64,000 bases of DNA from contig NZ_RBTP01000012.1 in NCBI RefSeq assembly GCF_003702045.1, positions 434,001 through 498,000 on the forward strand, read 5' to 3'. Source of the stretch: Pseudomonas viridiflava (GTDB lineage: Bacteria > Pseudomonadota > Gammaproteobacteria > Pseudomonadales > Pseudomonadaceae). Positions within the stretch are counted from its first letter, which is position 1, and each line of letters begins with the position of its first letter. The position numbers and the translations under genes are program-made. Below are positions 55,001 to 62,437 of this stretch, piece by piece. The notes beneath the pieces are model-generated. The model made no database searches. It worked only from the letters and a program-made list of their open reading frames with translations, and had not been told where the DNA came from.

Positions 55001-55711
55001 ATGCCTGCCGAAGTTGGCCATTTGCACATTGTTCAGGTAGCCCCTGTTGATGATGTACTGGGTGGAAATGGTGTCGCCCAGAAAAACATCAGCCTGGTTG
55101 AAGGCCACGGCGTTGATTGCGTTTTGAAAGGACGGGTAGGTGTCGATGATCGCTTCGGGGTAGGCAGCCTTGACGGCACTCAGCGGCAGGTAGTGGTAGA
55201 CCATGCTCAGACGCAGCCCCCTCAGGCCATCGGTCAGTGGACGGGTTTCACCGATCCGTGTGACCAGTACCGGCTGATCGACCGAGTAAGGGTGCGTCAG
55301 CGTGATGTCGCGTTCCTTGGCTTCGAATCCATTGGCGGTCCCCAACAGATCGATTTGCCCGGCGATCAGTGCTTTCATCGCAGCGTCGCGGGTGTCGAAG
55401 CGCTGGATTCTGACGGGCAGGTCCAGCGTCCGGGAAATGATGCCGGCGTAGTCGGCGGTGATGCCTTCGTAGTCGTTGCCGGAGATAGTGATATCGAAGG
55501 GCGGGTAGTCGGGTGCCGAGGTGCCGAGGATCAGCTCGCGTTTACTGCGTACCCACTGCCATTGTTCGCTGTCCAGCTTCACGTCCATGTGAGCCGGGCT
55601 CGAGCGGCCGAGCAGGGTGTAATGGTCGGCGGCTTCCAGTCGGGCCAGCGGACCCCAGCTCAGTAGCAGGCTTGTGGCCAGTATCAGGAATTGCTTGAAG
55701 CGCTTGGACAT
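52073..55711 (-). CDS. BvgS/RocS2-like hybrid sensor histidine kinase
   Basis: About 1212 aa from ATG 55711 (MSKRFKQFLILATSLLLSWG). Signal peptide; two periplasmic SBP_bac_3 (venus flytrap) domains, about 45-270 and 285-515; a membrane helix LIYQILTGAGLLLVGLLVW; PAS about 580-690; HisKA with SHEIRTPMNAVIGM; HATPase with NLVSNAIKFTQKG; receiver with ILIADDHPANRLLL and VVADCNMPVMNG; and C-terminal HPt with AHRIKGAARIISASRV. A GTG at 55723 overlapping the regulator stop is an alternative start. It follows the LuxR-type response regulator gene. Domain order and neighbours (dgt, yggL, dacB) agree with my memory of P. aeruginosa RocS2. It probably controls adhesion-type genes; this is inferred. Confidence 0.92.
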   Translation of the reverse strand: MSKRFKQFLILATSLLLSWGPLARLEAADHYTLLGRSSPAHMDVKLDSEQWQWVRSKRELILGTSAPDYPPFDITISGNDYEGITADYAGIISRTLDLPVRIQRFDTRDAAMKALIAGQIDLLGTANGFEAKERDITLTHPYSVDQPVLVTRIGETRPLTDGLRGLRLSMVYHYLPLSAVKAAYPEAIIDTYPSFQNAINAVAFNQADVFLGDTISTQYIINRGYLNNVQMANFGRHEANGFSFAISQENPQLLAIINQTLKAIPVDERIDISKRWSAGSDLLLTDQKLQLTQREERWIAQHPTVRVLVNEAYAPLTFFDANGNFRGITAELLELVRLRTGINFDVKRAASLGDMINQVSQGQADMIGALDASDEREDRLSFSRPYIDNSFVLVTRKETGSPVHLENLRGKRLAVTQGSALLAWLKREHPDIVTVEVDNPFQALDMLAIGRTEAAATSLISANYFLSSGIFGERLQIAATTGENPALISMATSRNATELSSILDKALASIAPQELAVINNRWRSYAPASANWHDYQRLIYQILTGAGLLLVGLLVWNGYMRRQIKQREAAERALGDQFEFMRALVDGTPHPIYVRDREGLLRMCNDSYLTSFSAQREDIIGKNTTNGVLNNEFEAREYAADYQRVMATNTALIQDRALNIGGQQLTIYHWILPFRDSLGEVQGIIGGWIDISERRQLIEDLQTAKEQADAANRAKSTFLATMSHEIRTPMNAVIGMLELALKRADQGELDRSAIEVAYGSAKELLDLIGDILDIARIESGRLALNPERANLRQLVESVVRVFDGLARQKSLTLALELDSRINTDVLVDPLRFKQILSNLVSNAIKFTQKGQVRISLQTSDLTDAHRLHLHLAVQDSGIGINAQDQQRLFEPFAQVESNGQMARTGAGLGLVICRSLCEMMGGTLTLDSEPGQGTQVNLHLALTSLDPLAQEPARREREPAPHHALNILIADDHPANRLLLCEQLGYLGHQCEVAENGALGLESWHLRGFDLVVADCNMPVMNGYDLTRAIRAHERSESLQPCTIWGFTANAQPEEIQRCREAGMDDCLFKPISLAVLSEKLARLSPLSHTPPAFKLGSVSRLTGDRPEMVSRLLAELLRSNREDRQRLAEHALERRLDDLRDMAHRIKGAARIISASRVVDACHALELACEPETSETDLHDCHEAVDRTLLELEHALTAQQDKTEAMRKAGE

Positions 55712-55719
55712 CCGGTCTC

Positions 55720-56346
55720 TCACACTAGCGCGTTGCGTTTTGCCATCTCGATAAGTTCTACCAAGGTCTTTGTTTTCAGTTTTTGCATCAGCCGTGTTTT
55801 GTAAGTACTGACTGTCTTATTGCTGAGGAACATGCCCTTGGCTATTTCTTTGTTGGAACGGCCTTGGGCGAACAGTTGCAAGACCATCAGTTCACGATCG
55901 TTGACCAACTTGAACAGTTCGATTTCGCTCGGCTCGTCATCTTCGCGTACGGCTGGCGTCAGTGCCTGACTGGGAAAGTAATTGTAGCCGGATAATACCG
56001 CTTTCACCGAGCTGAGCAGTTCGCTCAGGTCTTCCTGTTTACACACATAACCGGCGGCACCGGATTGCATGCAACGGATGGCGAACAGTTTCGGGGTCTG
56101 CGAGGTGAGCACCAGGATCTTGGAAGGCAGGCCCATCGTATTGAAGCGGGCCAGTACCTCCAGGCCATCGAGCTTGGGAATGCTGATGTCCAGAATGATC
56201 AGGTCAGGCATGCATTCGCGCACCATTTGCATGGCGTCCACACCGTTGTCGGTTTCACCGACTACCTCATAGTTTTCGTTCTCCAACAGCATTCTCACGG
56301 CCAATCGAACAACAGGGTGGTCGTCAATGATAAAAACTGAGTTCAT
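55720..56346 (-). CDS. BvgA/RocA2-like response regulator
   Basis: A 208-aa NarL/FixJ-type regulator. The receiver domain begins MNSVFIIDDHPVVRLAVRMLLE, with the phosphorylation site in DLIILDISIPKLDG and the Lys in VLTSQTP-to-YVCKQEDL. The C-terminal HTH is LVNDRELMVLQLFAQGRSNKEIAKGMFLSNKTVSTYKTRLMQKL. ATG 56346 gives a typical N-terminus; a longer in-frame start at 56382 is unlikely. The gene precedes the BvgS-like kinase gene, with stop and possible GTG start overlapping. A BvgA-like inverted heptad lies 92 bp upstream. Confidence 0.92.
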   Translation of the reverse strand: MNSVFIIDDHPVVRLAVRMLLENENYEVVGETDNGVDAMQMVRECMPDLIILDISIPKLDGLEVLARFNTMGLPSKILVLTSQTPKLFAIRCMQSGAAGYVCKQEDLSELLSSVKAVLSGYNYFPSQALTPAVREDDEPSEIELFKLVNDRELMVLQLFAQGRSNKEIAKGMFLSNKTVSTYKTRLMQKLKTKTLVELIEMAKRNALV

Positions 56347-56438
56347 ATTCCAATCCATACAAGCAGTGAAGAAAGCGCGCACCTTAGCTCAGATGTTCAG
56401 GCAGGCCCATTAAGAGACGTGGTCGGCAGGTGTATATA

Positions 56439-56452
56439 GGAAACTTCCTACA
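56439..56452. promoter_or_regulatory. Candidate BvgA-like box upstream of the response regulator gene
   Basis: TAGGAAACTTCCTA, an inverted pair of heptads (12 of 14 positions symmetrical) like the TTTCCTA heptads bound by Bordetella BvgA. A related TAGGACGATTCCTA lies before the receiver gene at 57217-57230; both are followed by CA. Confidence 0.5.
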
Positions 56453-56667
56453 GTAATTAGAGTATGAGAGTACGTAAAAGCCTACTTTTAACACTCGATG
56501 TTTAAAAAGAACACGCAGTTGATTCTGAATGTTAGTTAGGTTTCGAATGCGTATTTATTGCGTTTCGGAATTGGCGTTCGTGTGTATCGCTTTATTCCTA
56601 CAGCGTCTGGAGTGTATTCAGCAGAAGGACTGATTTGTTGAGCAATCGGCCAAGGCTGAATCGCTGT

Positions 56668-57069
56668 TTATTCGTGCGTGGAAGGTGTACTCGTCAGCAG
56701 GCGCGCCAGGTCCGGTCCGCTCAGGGGCTTGCTCAGGCAGCCAAGCAACGGCAAGCCGCGTTGGCTGGCAAGCTGCTCTATTTGCGCCAGTTGCGTTGCA
56801 GGGAGGCCGCTGAGAACGATGGCTCGACGAACCAGCCCGCGCTGACAGGCTTGCTCGATCAGGTCCAGTCCGTCGAGATCAGGCAGTCGCTGGTCGCACA
56901 GAATGAGGTCGTAGGGCTCGGGGCTGCGTTCAAGTGCGGCCAGCGCTTCGATGGCGGTCAGGACGGGCGTCAGAAGAAAGTAGCCTTGGTTGTTGAGCAG
57001 TATCTGGGTGGCGATCAACTGAAACGGGTGATCCTCCACCAGCAGGATCCGCAGGGTGTGCTTGAGCAT
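56668..57069 (-). CDS. Single-domain response regulator
   Basis: A 133-aa stand-alone receiver (MLKHTLRILLVEDHPFQLIATQILLNNQGY, phospho-acceptor in DLILCDQRLPDLDGLDLI, Lys in LLGCLSKPLSGPDLARLL). There is no output domain. The start ATG 57069 is chosen because upstream in-frame sequence is not receiver-like. It lies 321 bp upstream of the LuxR-type regulator gene and shares a BvgA-like box type with it, so it may be a phosphate sink or a partner for the HPt domain of the neighbouring kinase. Confidence 0.88.
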   Translation of the reverse strand: MLKHTLRILLVEDHPFQLIATQILLNNQGYFLLTPVLTAIEALAALERSPEPYDLILCDQRLPDLDGLDLIEQACQRGLVRRAIVLSGLPATQLAQIEQLASQRGLPLLGCLSKPLSGPDLARLLTSTPSTHE

Positions 57070-57216
57070 GAGATTTCCGGCTGAGACGAAGCAGGGAAGG
57101 CTCGAGCCGGGTCGACAGGTATCATGCGGCTCTCTGGAGGGGCGCATGCAGCTGGATGGCTTACCGGTTCGGCCATGAAGTGCCGGGATTATTGGGGGGT
57201 GTTGAAAACGCTGCGA

Positions 57217-57230
57217 TAGGACGATTCCTA
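57217..57230. promoter_or_regulatory. Candidate BvgA-like box upstream of the single-domain receiver
   Basis: TAGGACGATTCCTA, 147 bp before the receiver start, matches the box at 56439-56452 at 11 of 14 positions and has the same following bases (CA). Confidence 0.45.
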
Positions 57231-57327
57231 CAAGGACGTAGGGCGTTTCCGAAGTTGTGGTGCGGGGTCGGGTGGTCGAACGAGCGAGCATGCCTTTCGG
57301 ATGACTCAGCCCGTTCGACTCCGGCTA

Positions 57328-58668
57328 TCAGAACTGGCCTGAGCGGCCTGTCATCTCTCTGGCCATTTCTGTGGCGTAGCTGTCGGTCATCCCCGCGATG
57401 AAGTCGATCATGCGCAGAAACGATGCATGTAACGGAGCCTTGGGATCCGGCGCGCTGTTACCCAGCAGGTCGAGAATTCGCCGATGCTTGAACGAGGGCG
57501 TACGACCGCCAAACTGCTCGACCGCCGCACCGCAGAAGGCGTTGAGGAGGATTTCCAGGGTGGTGTAGGCACCTATCTCGTGCAATGTCTTGCGCTTGTC
57601 CTGGAAAATTTTCTTGCGGGCCATGTCTTTGGCGCTCAACACACAGTGTTTTGCCGGTCCATGCATGTGTTCCACCAGATCGCCCGTCAGCGTACCGGCC
57701 AGCAACGCATCCTGCTGTTCCACGAACGCGCGTGCCGCCGCGTTGGTCAGGTGTTCGATGGCCTTGCCGCGCAGGATCGCCAGCTTGCGTCGTCGCGAAT
57801 CCTCAGGGCCTAGTTGCCGGTAGGTTTCCGGCAGATCATCGCCTACCAGCCCCAGCAACAGCGCTTCCACCTCTGCGTACTCAAGCAGGTCCATCTCCAG
57901 GCCGTCTTCAAGGTCGATCAGGGCGTAGCAGATGTCGTCGGCCGCCTCCATCAGGTAAACCAGCGGATGACGCGCCCAGCGCTGTTCCTCGAGTTGCGGC
58001 AGGCCGAGCTTGCTGGCGATTTGCTCCAAGATCGGCAGTTCGCTCTGGTAGCAGCCGAATTTGTGTTTCTTGTAGCCCAGCGAGTCGGCATGCCGCGCCG
58101 TCCACGGGTATTTGAGGTAGGTGCCCAATGTGGCGTAGGTCAACCGGGTTCCGCCATCGAACTGGTGATATTCCAGTTGGGTCAGCACGCGAAAGCCCTG
58201 AGCGTTGCCCTCAAAATTGAGAAAGTCATTGCGCTCGGTTTCGCTCATCGCATCGAGCCAGCCACGCCCTGCAGCCTGGTTGAACCAGTTGCGGATCGCG
58301 TCTTCACCCGAGTGGCCGAAGGGTGGATTGCCGATATCGTGGGCCAGGCAGGCCGACTGGATGACCATGCCCAGATCGCTGGGGTCGCACCAGTCGGGCA
58401 GGGCGCTGCGCAGGGTTTCTCCGACCCGCATACCCAACGAGCGACCGACGCAGCTGACTTCCAGCGAGTGAGTCAGGCGGGTATGGATGTGGTCGTTGCT
58501 GGAGACGGGATGCACCTGCGTCTTGCGACCCAGACGCCGGAAGGCACCGGAAAATATGATGCGGTCGTGGTCTTTATGGAACGGACTGCGCCCCAGTTCC
58601 TCGGGGCTGTGCAGGGTTTTGCCAAGTCGTTCGCGGTTAAGCAGGGTTTGCCAATCCAAGGCGGTCAC
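57328..58668 (-). CDS. dgt: Deoxyguanosinetriphosphate triphosphohydrolase-like protein
   Basis: A 446-aa HD-domain dNTPase that hydrolyses dGTP or other dNTPs to the nucleoside and triphosphate. HD metal ligands are in [14 protein letters not shown] and [18 protein letters not shown] (about residues 65-120); [18 protein letters not shown] is also typical. The start ATG 58668 gives [20 protein letters not shown]. Length is that of the Dgt-like group rather than of E. coli Dgt (about 505). Leftward, not tightly linked to its neighbours. Confidence 0.92.
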   Translation of the reverse strand: MTALDWQTLLNRERLGKTLHSPEELGRSPFHKDHDRIIFSGAFRRLGRKTQVHPVSSNDHIHTRLTHSLEVSCVGRSLGMRVGETLRSALPDWCDPSDLGMVIQSACLAHDIGNPPFGHSGEDAIRNWFNQAAGRGWLDAMSETERNDFLNFEGNAQGFRVLTQLEYHQFDGGTRLTYATLGTYLKYPWTARHADSLGYKKHKFGCYQSELPILEQIASKLGLPQLEEQRWARHPLVYLMEAADDICYALIDLEDGLEMDLLEYAEVEALLLGLVGDDLPETYRQLGPEDSRRRKLAILRGKAIEHLTNAAARAFVEQQDALLAGTLTGDLVEHMHGPAKHCVLSAKDMARKKIFQDKRKTLHEIGAYTTLEILLNAFCGAAVEQFGGRTPSFKHRRILDLLGNSAPDPKAPLHASFLRMIDFIAGMTDSYATEMAREMTGRSGQF

Positions 58669-58841
58669 TCCGTCAGTCGTAGGGGCCTAGCTTCCCGGTT
58701 CGGCGCGTCGGCCGCAAGGGCTTCGCAACGGGGCCGCATTGATCGGGAGCAGGCAACGCAGATGCAATCTGCCCGCTGGGAGTGTCCGCAGCGGGCAGAT
58801 GTTTTGAGGCAAGCGTCGGTGGCGCGTGTCCATCAGGCGTA

Positions 58842-59183
58842 TCAGGGCCTGCGGGCACGGCTCTGAAGGGCGACCTTGATCAAGGGCGTCAAAGTGATGC
58901 CCAACTTGAGCAACTTGCCCAACATACTGGTGCGTCCGGTCTTGGCGCGTTTGCCGCTGAGAAACCCCAGCAGTGCCACCGAGCCTACTCCCCACAAGGG
59001 AGCGTGACGGATGCCCAAAGCGCTTTTCCAGTCGTGACGCAAGCCCCTGAACCGTTGCAAAGGCTGCAACAGCGCGGTGGACTCGTGACGTATTTCCTGG
59101 CGATGCATTTCCATGCGTAGACGAATCAGCGCTTTGCGCAGTTCGCGACGGGTGTTGCCCTGATGTGACTTTGGTTCGCTCAT
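58842..59183 (-). CDS. Conserved hypothetical protein, third gene of a small membrane-stress unit
   Basis: A 113-aa basic protein (MSEPKSHQGNTRRELRKALIRLRMEMHRQEIRHE) with a weak central hydrophobic stretch APLWGVGSVALLGFLSG and a basic C-terminus. I do not recognise an enzymatic domain. Its ATG overlaps the stop of the holin-like gene by four bases, so it is translationally coupled to it, and it ends the three-gene unit headed by a YqjD-like protein. This matches the YqjD-YqjE-YqjK pattern of enterics in outline. Confidence 0.75.
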   Translation of the reverse strand: MSEPKSHQGNTRRELRKALIRLRMEMHRQEIRHESTALLQPLQRFRGLRHDWKSALGIRHAPLWGVGSVALLGFLSGKRAKTGRTSMLGKLLKLGITLTPLIKVALQSRARRP

Positions 59184-59572
59184 GGCATCAGTCGCTCACG
59201 GTCGTTGGCCAGCTCTTCAAGCGTCGCATGGAAGGGCGAGGACTCGTCGAAAATGGCCGCTTTCAACCGAAGTGCGCAGAACATGGCGGCCAGGAAGTAA
59301 AAGACGCAGAGGCCGACAATCCCGGCCAGTCGATAGCTGTCCCACAGCACGATCAGCAACAACGCTGAAAGGCCGGTCAGCAACAGCAGACCGAAGACCA
59401 GCGCCAGGCCTGCAAACAGCAGAAGGCTGACGGTACGGGCCTTTTGCTCTTGCAGTTCGATGCCGAACAATTCGACATGGCTGTGCAACAAGCCCATAAA
59501 CGCGGCACCCAAGCGCCGCGGTGAAGAGCCTTGGTCCGCGTGGGGCGGACCTGATTCCGTTCCCAAAGTCAT
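59180..59572 (-). CDS. YqjE/phage-holin-like membrane protein
   Basis: A 130-aa protein with two central hydrophobic helices (VSLLLFAGLALVFGLLLLTGLSALLLIVLW and LAGIVGLCVFYFLAAMFCAL), cytoplasmic ends, and the pattern of the Phage_holin_3_6/YqjE family (FGIELQEQKART, LKAAIFDESSPFHATLEELANDRERL). It lies between the YqjD-like gene (4-bp gap) and a coupled hypothetical gene. It is a chromosomal envelope protein, not a sign of a prophage. Confidence 0.82.
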   Translation of the reverse strand: MTLGTESGPPHADQGSSPRRLGAAFMGLLHSHVELFGIELQEQKARTVSLLLFAGLALVFGLLLLTGLSALLLIVLWDSYRLAGIVGLCVFYFLAAMFCALRLKAAIFDESSPFHATLEELANDRERLMP

Positions 59573-59576
59573 GGTA

Positions 59577-59891
59577 TTAGCGCCTTGTGGCCAGCAGGCC
59601 GATCAGGAAACCGGCACCGGCGGCCAGGCCGACCGACTGCCAGGGATTGTTCTGCACATATTCTTCGGTTGCTATGATTGCCGCTTCGCCACGTTCGCGC
59701 AGGGACTCTTCGGTCTGCTTGAGCGTCTCTTTGGCACGCAGCAGGCTTTCCTGAATCTGCGCACGCAGTTCGTCTGCCTGATCACCTGCGAGGGTCGCGG
59801 TGTGCGCCAGCAACTTTTCGGTGTCGGCGACCAGGACCTGGAAGTCTGCCATCAAGATTTCCTGAGCATTCTGTGCGGTTTGGCGAGGCAT
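59577..59891 (-). CDS. YqjD/ElaB-family (DUF883) membrane-anchored ribosome-binding protein
   Basis: A 104-aa protein with a long charged helix (LVADTEKLLAHTATLAGDQADELRAQIQESLLRAKETL) and a C-terminal membrane helix followed by basic residues (NPWQSVGLAAGAGFLIGLLATRR), the DUF883 pattern. In E. coli such proteins tether ribosomes to the inner membrane in stationary phase. ATG 59891 is preferred; upstream in-frame sequence has no family character. It is first of the three-gene unit and has an AlgU-like promoter candidate at 59922-59949. Confidence 0.86.
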   Translation of the reverse strand: MPRQTAQNAQEILMADFQVLVADTEKLLAHTATLAGDQADELRAQIQESLLRAKETLKQTEESLRERGEAAIIATEEYVQNNPWQSVGLAAGAGFLIGLLATRR

Positions 59892-59921
59892 GGTTTTCTC
59901 CGTTAGGTGGCGTATGGATGT

Positions 59922-59949
59922 TTCGAGTACAGGGAATTGGTGAAGGTTC
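59922..59949 (-). promoter_or_regulatory. Candidate AlgU (sigma-22) promoter of the YqjD-like unit
   Basis: GAACCT, 17 bp, TCGAA on the minus strand resembles the GAACTT-N16/17-TCTGA consensus of AlgU. It is 31 bp before the YqjD-like start. The rest of the 364-bp gap to 60255 shows no gene. Confidence 0.4.
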
Positions 59950-60255
59950 ATTTCAATTATCGCGCCGGTGCAGGTCAGGTGCAGGGGCGCGACGCAGAAG
60001 AGCTCATGGTGTAACAGCCCGGCGCGGGAGCACAACCTTACGCTATCTGCGCAGGGGGCGAGAAAAAACCGGGCGATGGCGCGATCTGTTTCATAATCGC
60101 TGCGGTTGGCTATGCTCGTGGTGCGCGGGCCGGTAACACCGTGCTCTATGGCAGTCGTGGCGGGACCACCCACATAGAAATACGGCGTTTAATGCGCCTT
60201 CGTTTTGGTCGAGCGTGAAGCAGTTCTGGAAGTACCGACATAGGGTCGGTCAGTG

Positions 60256-61353
60256 ATGGAGAAGGGCATGGAGCGGCTGTATTCGCTGCAAGGGTTGAGG
60301 GGGCTGGCCGTTCTAGGGGTGGTGCTGTTTCACATGATGCCCTTGGAATCGAGGTTTTCCGGGGGCGACATTCTCTTGCCGTCTTCGCTGGATTTCTTCC
60401 AGCTCGGCGTCGATCTCTTTTTCGTCATCAGCGGCTTTGTCATGGTGATCGTCAGTCGCGGCCGGTTTCAGAACGGCGTCGAAGCGCAGCGCTTTCTGTT
60501 CAATCGCGTGTCGCGCATCTATCCGACTTACTGGCTGTATTTCTTCATCACGCTGGGGGTTTTTCTGGTGCAGCCCGGCATGGTCAACAGCGGTCACGGG
60601 TCATCGAACCTGCTGATGTCATTTCTGTTGCTGCCCAACGACAAAGTGCTGTTGGTGATGGTCGCCTGGTCACTGCTGTTCGAACTGTGGTTCTACCTGG
60701 TGTTCTGCGCCCTGCTGATGTTCAAGGAACGTTACCTGCCGTGGCTGATGGCGGGGTGGGCGGGGATTATCGTGGCGTTCAATGCCCTGCAGGACTGGCA
60801 GGATCAATCCTCGGCCTTGAAAATTATCCTGCATCCCTATTCGCTGGAATTCATCATCGGCGTTGCGCTGGCCCTGTTTTTTTACGGCCGTCACAGCACG
60901 CGCCTTCCGACGTCGGCGGTCTTGGGCTTGCTGGTCGCCGCGCTTTTAGCCGGTGTGCCGCTGATCGCGACCTATCGGCTCTACGACAGCCAGGGCCTGC
61001 TGCGCATGCTGGCGGTCGGAATCACCTTCGGCCTTTTGGTACTGACCCTGGCCTTGCTGGAGCGTCGCCGCAAGATCTCCATCCCGATGCCGCTGGTGGC
61101 CGTGGGCGACATGTCGTACACCGTTTACTTGTCTCACCTGCTGGTACTGGGCGTGATCGGACGTGTTTGGGGCTGGCTGGGCGCGTGGCCGCAAAACTAC
61201 CTGGACAACCTGTTCTTCGCTGCGCTGATGCTGTCGGCAACCGTGTGCTACGGCTGGGTCGGCTATCGCTGTTTCGAGAAGCCGGTGCTGGATTGCGCCA
61301 ATGCGTTTGGCAAACGGCGCTTTAGAACTGACGCGGCGAAGGTGGGTGCATAG
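60256..61353 (+). CDS. Membrane acyltransferase, acyltransferase-3 family
   Basis: A protein of about 365 aa with about ten helices and the acyltransferase-3 N-terminus LQGLRGLAVLGVVLFHMM (catalytic-type His) and GVDLFFVISGFVMVIVSRGRF. Such enzymes O-acylate sugars of lipopolysaccharide, exopolysaccharide or periplasmic glucans. Possible starts are ATG 60256 or ATG 60268 (MERLYSLQGLRG); ribosome sites do not decide. A PAP2-like gene follows after 79 bp, which suggests envelope lipid or glycan modification. Substrate unknown. Confidence 0.88.
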   Translation: MEKGMERLYSLQGLRGLAVLGVVLFHMMPLESRFSGGDILLPSSLDFFQLGVDLFFVISGFVMVIVSRGRFQNGVEAQRFLFNRVSRIYPTYWLYFFITLGVFLVQPGMVNSGHGSSNLLMSFLLLPNDKVLLVMVAWSLLFELWFYLVFCALLMFKERYLPWLMAGWAGIIVAFNALQDWQDQSSALKIILHPYSLEFIIGVALALFFYGRHSTRLPTSAVLGLLVAALLAGVPLIATYRLYDSQGLLRMLAVGITFGLLVLTLALLERRRKISIPMPLVAVGDMSYTVYLSHLLVLGVIGRVWGWLGAWPQNYLDNLFFAALMLSATVCYGWVGYRCFEKPVLDCANAFGKRRFRTDAAKVGA

Positions 61354-61432
61354 AAAGTTTTGCCTGGCGCAGGGCGGCAGGCCTCTGTTGAGATGCGTCG
61401 TTGTACCGACGACCCATCCCTGGAGGCTTCTT

Positions 61433-62053
61433 GTGGATCCACACCTGTTCACGCCTTATGGCGGCATTACCGTGATGCTGCCTGCCGCGCTGGTAATTGC
61501 AGCGTGGCTCTGGTCTGCCCGCTCCAGTCGTTCTGCGCTGTTGTGGGCTGCAACGATTTTCGTGGCCTACTCGGCGGTGGTGATCAGCAAGGTGCTGTTC
61601 AAGGGCTGGGGCGTTGCCCTTGAAAGCCTGGGGATCTACGTGCTCAGCGGGCACGCCATGAACACCTGCCTGATACTGACGGTCGGCTTGAGCCTGTTGG
61701 CGCGCCAGTACGATCAGCGTCTGCGTTGGCCCGGCGCGCTATTGGGGCTGCTGCTCGGCTGGCTCTACAGCGTTTTTTCGGTTGCGCCGCTCATTCATCC
61801 CCTGCCCGAGGCGGTGGCCGGTGCGCTGCTGGGGTCGACCGCCGCCTGCGTATTCCTGCTGTGCCTCGACCACCAGACTGCCAGGCGAATTCCGTCTTCA
61901 GCGGTGGTCGTCGGCCTGCTGTTCATCGCCATCAACACGACGACGACCAAATACAACGCCGAACGTCTGCTGGACCGCATATCGGTGAAAATCTCCGGTT
62001 CCGAACGCGCGTTCAAGCAACCGGAATGGCGGGTTCCGGCTGAACCGCTGTAG
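61433..62053 (+). CDS. PAP2-superfamily-like membrane phosphatase, divergent
   Basis: A 206-aa protein with five to six helices (ITVMLPAALVIAAWLW, LLWAATIFVAYSAVVISKVLF, ALLGLLLGWLYSVF, VVVGLLFIAINTTTT). The start is GTG 61433, chosen because TGGAGG ends seven bases upstream; longer frames overlap the acyltransferase gene. The PAP2 motif SGHAMNT is present, but the third motif reads YSVFSVAPLIHPLPEAVAG, where the usual SR is replaced by SV and only the His-x(5)-Ala/Asp-type end is kept, and the first KxxxxxxRP motif is not evident. It may therefore be a modified or inactive phosphatase. Downstream of the acyltransferase. Confidence 0.72.
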   Translation: MDPHLFTPYGGITVMLPAALVIAAWLWSARSSRSALLWAATIFVAYSAVVISKVLFKGWGVALESLGIYVLSGHAMNTCLILTVGLSLLARQYDQRLRWPGALLGLLLGWLYSVFSVAPLIHPLPEAVAGALLGSTAACVFLLCLDHQTARRIPSSAVVVGLLFIAINTTTTKYNAERLLDRISVKISGSERAFKQPEWRVPAEPL

Positions 62054-62145
62054 CGCTTATGCGTCGGTCGGATGCCTCGACGGGATTGGGGGGCGCGCCT
62101 AGAATGGTGTCAGATCGTGATGCGCGTCTTTGTGAGGATGTTTCG

Positions 62146-62388
62146 ATGCTTCCTGAATGCCAGCTCTTCGGCACCCACGGTTGCCACCTGTGCGACATTG
62201 CTGAGGCTGTGTTGCTGCCCTTCGTCGAGGAGTGCGGGCTGTTGGTGGAGCGGCGTGACATCTGTGAAGAGGAGTGGCTGTTTGAGCGTTACGAGTTGCG
62301 AGTGCCCGTGTTGCGTCGCGTGGACAACGGCGATGAGTTGGACTGGCCTTTCGATGCGCCCCAAGTGGCGTCCTTTCTGAGCAAGTAG
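62146..62388 (+). CDS. Glutaredoxin-like family protein (DUF836)
   Basis: An 80-aa thioredoxin-fold protein with a redox CxxC in FGTHGCHLCDIAEAVL and the cis-Pro region YELRVPVLRR, typical of the short glutaredoxin-like family. ATG 62146 (MLPECQLFGTHG) fits family length; earlier in-frame starts at 62059 and beyond are not supported. Probably a small cytoplasmic dithiol oxidoreductase; partner unknown. It precedes pcaQ by 49 bp. Confidence 0.85.
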   Translation: MLPECQLFGTHGCHLCDIAEAVLLPFVEECGLLVERRDICEEEWLFERYELRVPVLRRVDNGDELDWPFDAPQVASFLSK

Positions 62389-62437
62389 CGGATCTTCTTT
62401 TCTTCTCAAGGCTTTTTCCCTCAAGGCAAGGCACGCA

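Noticed and set aside
59180..59572. Prophage remnant suggested by the holin-like protein
   Set aside because: It is part of a chromosomal YqjD/YqjE-type unit; no other phage gene or attachment repeat is nearby.
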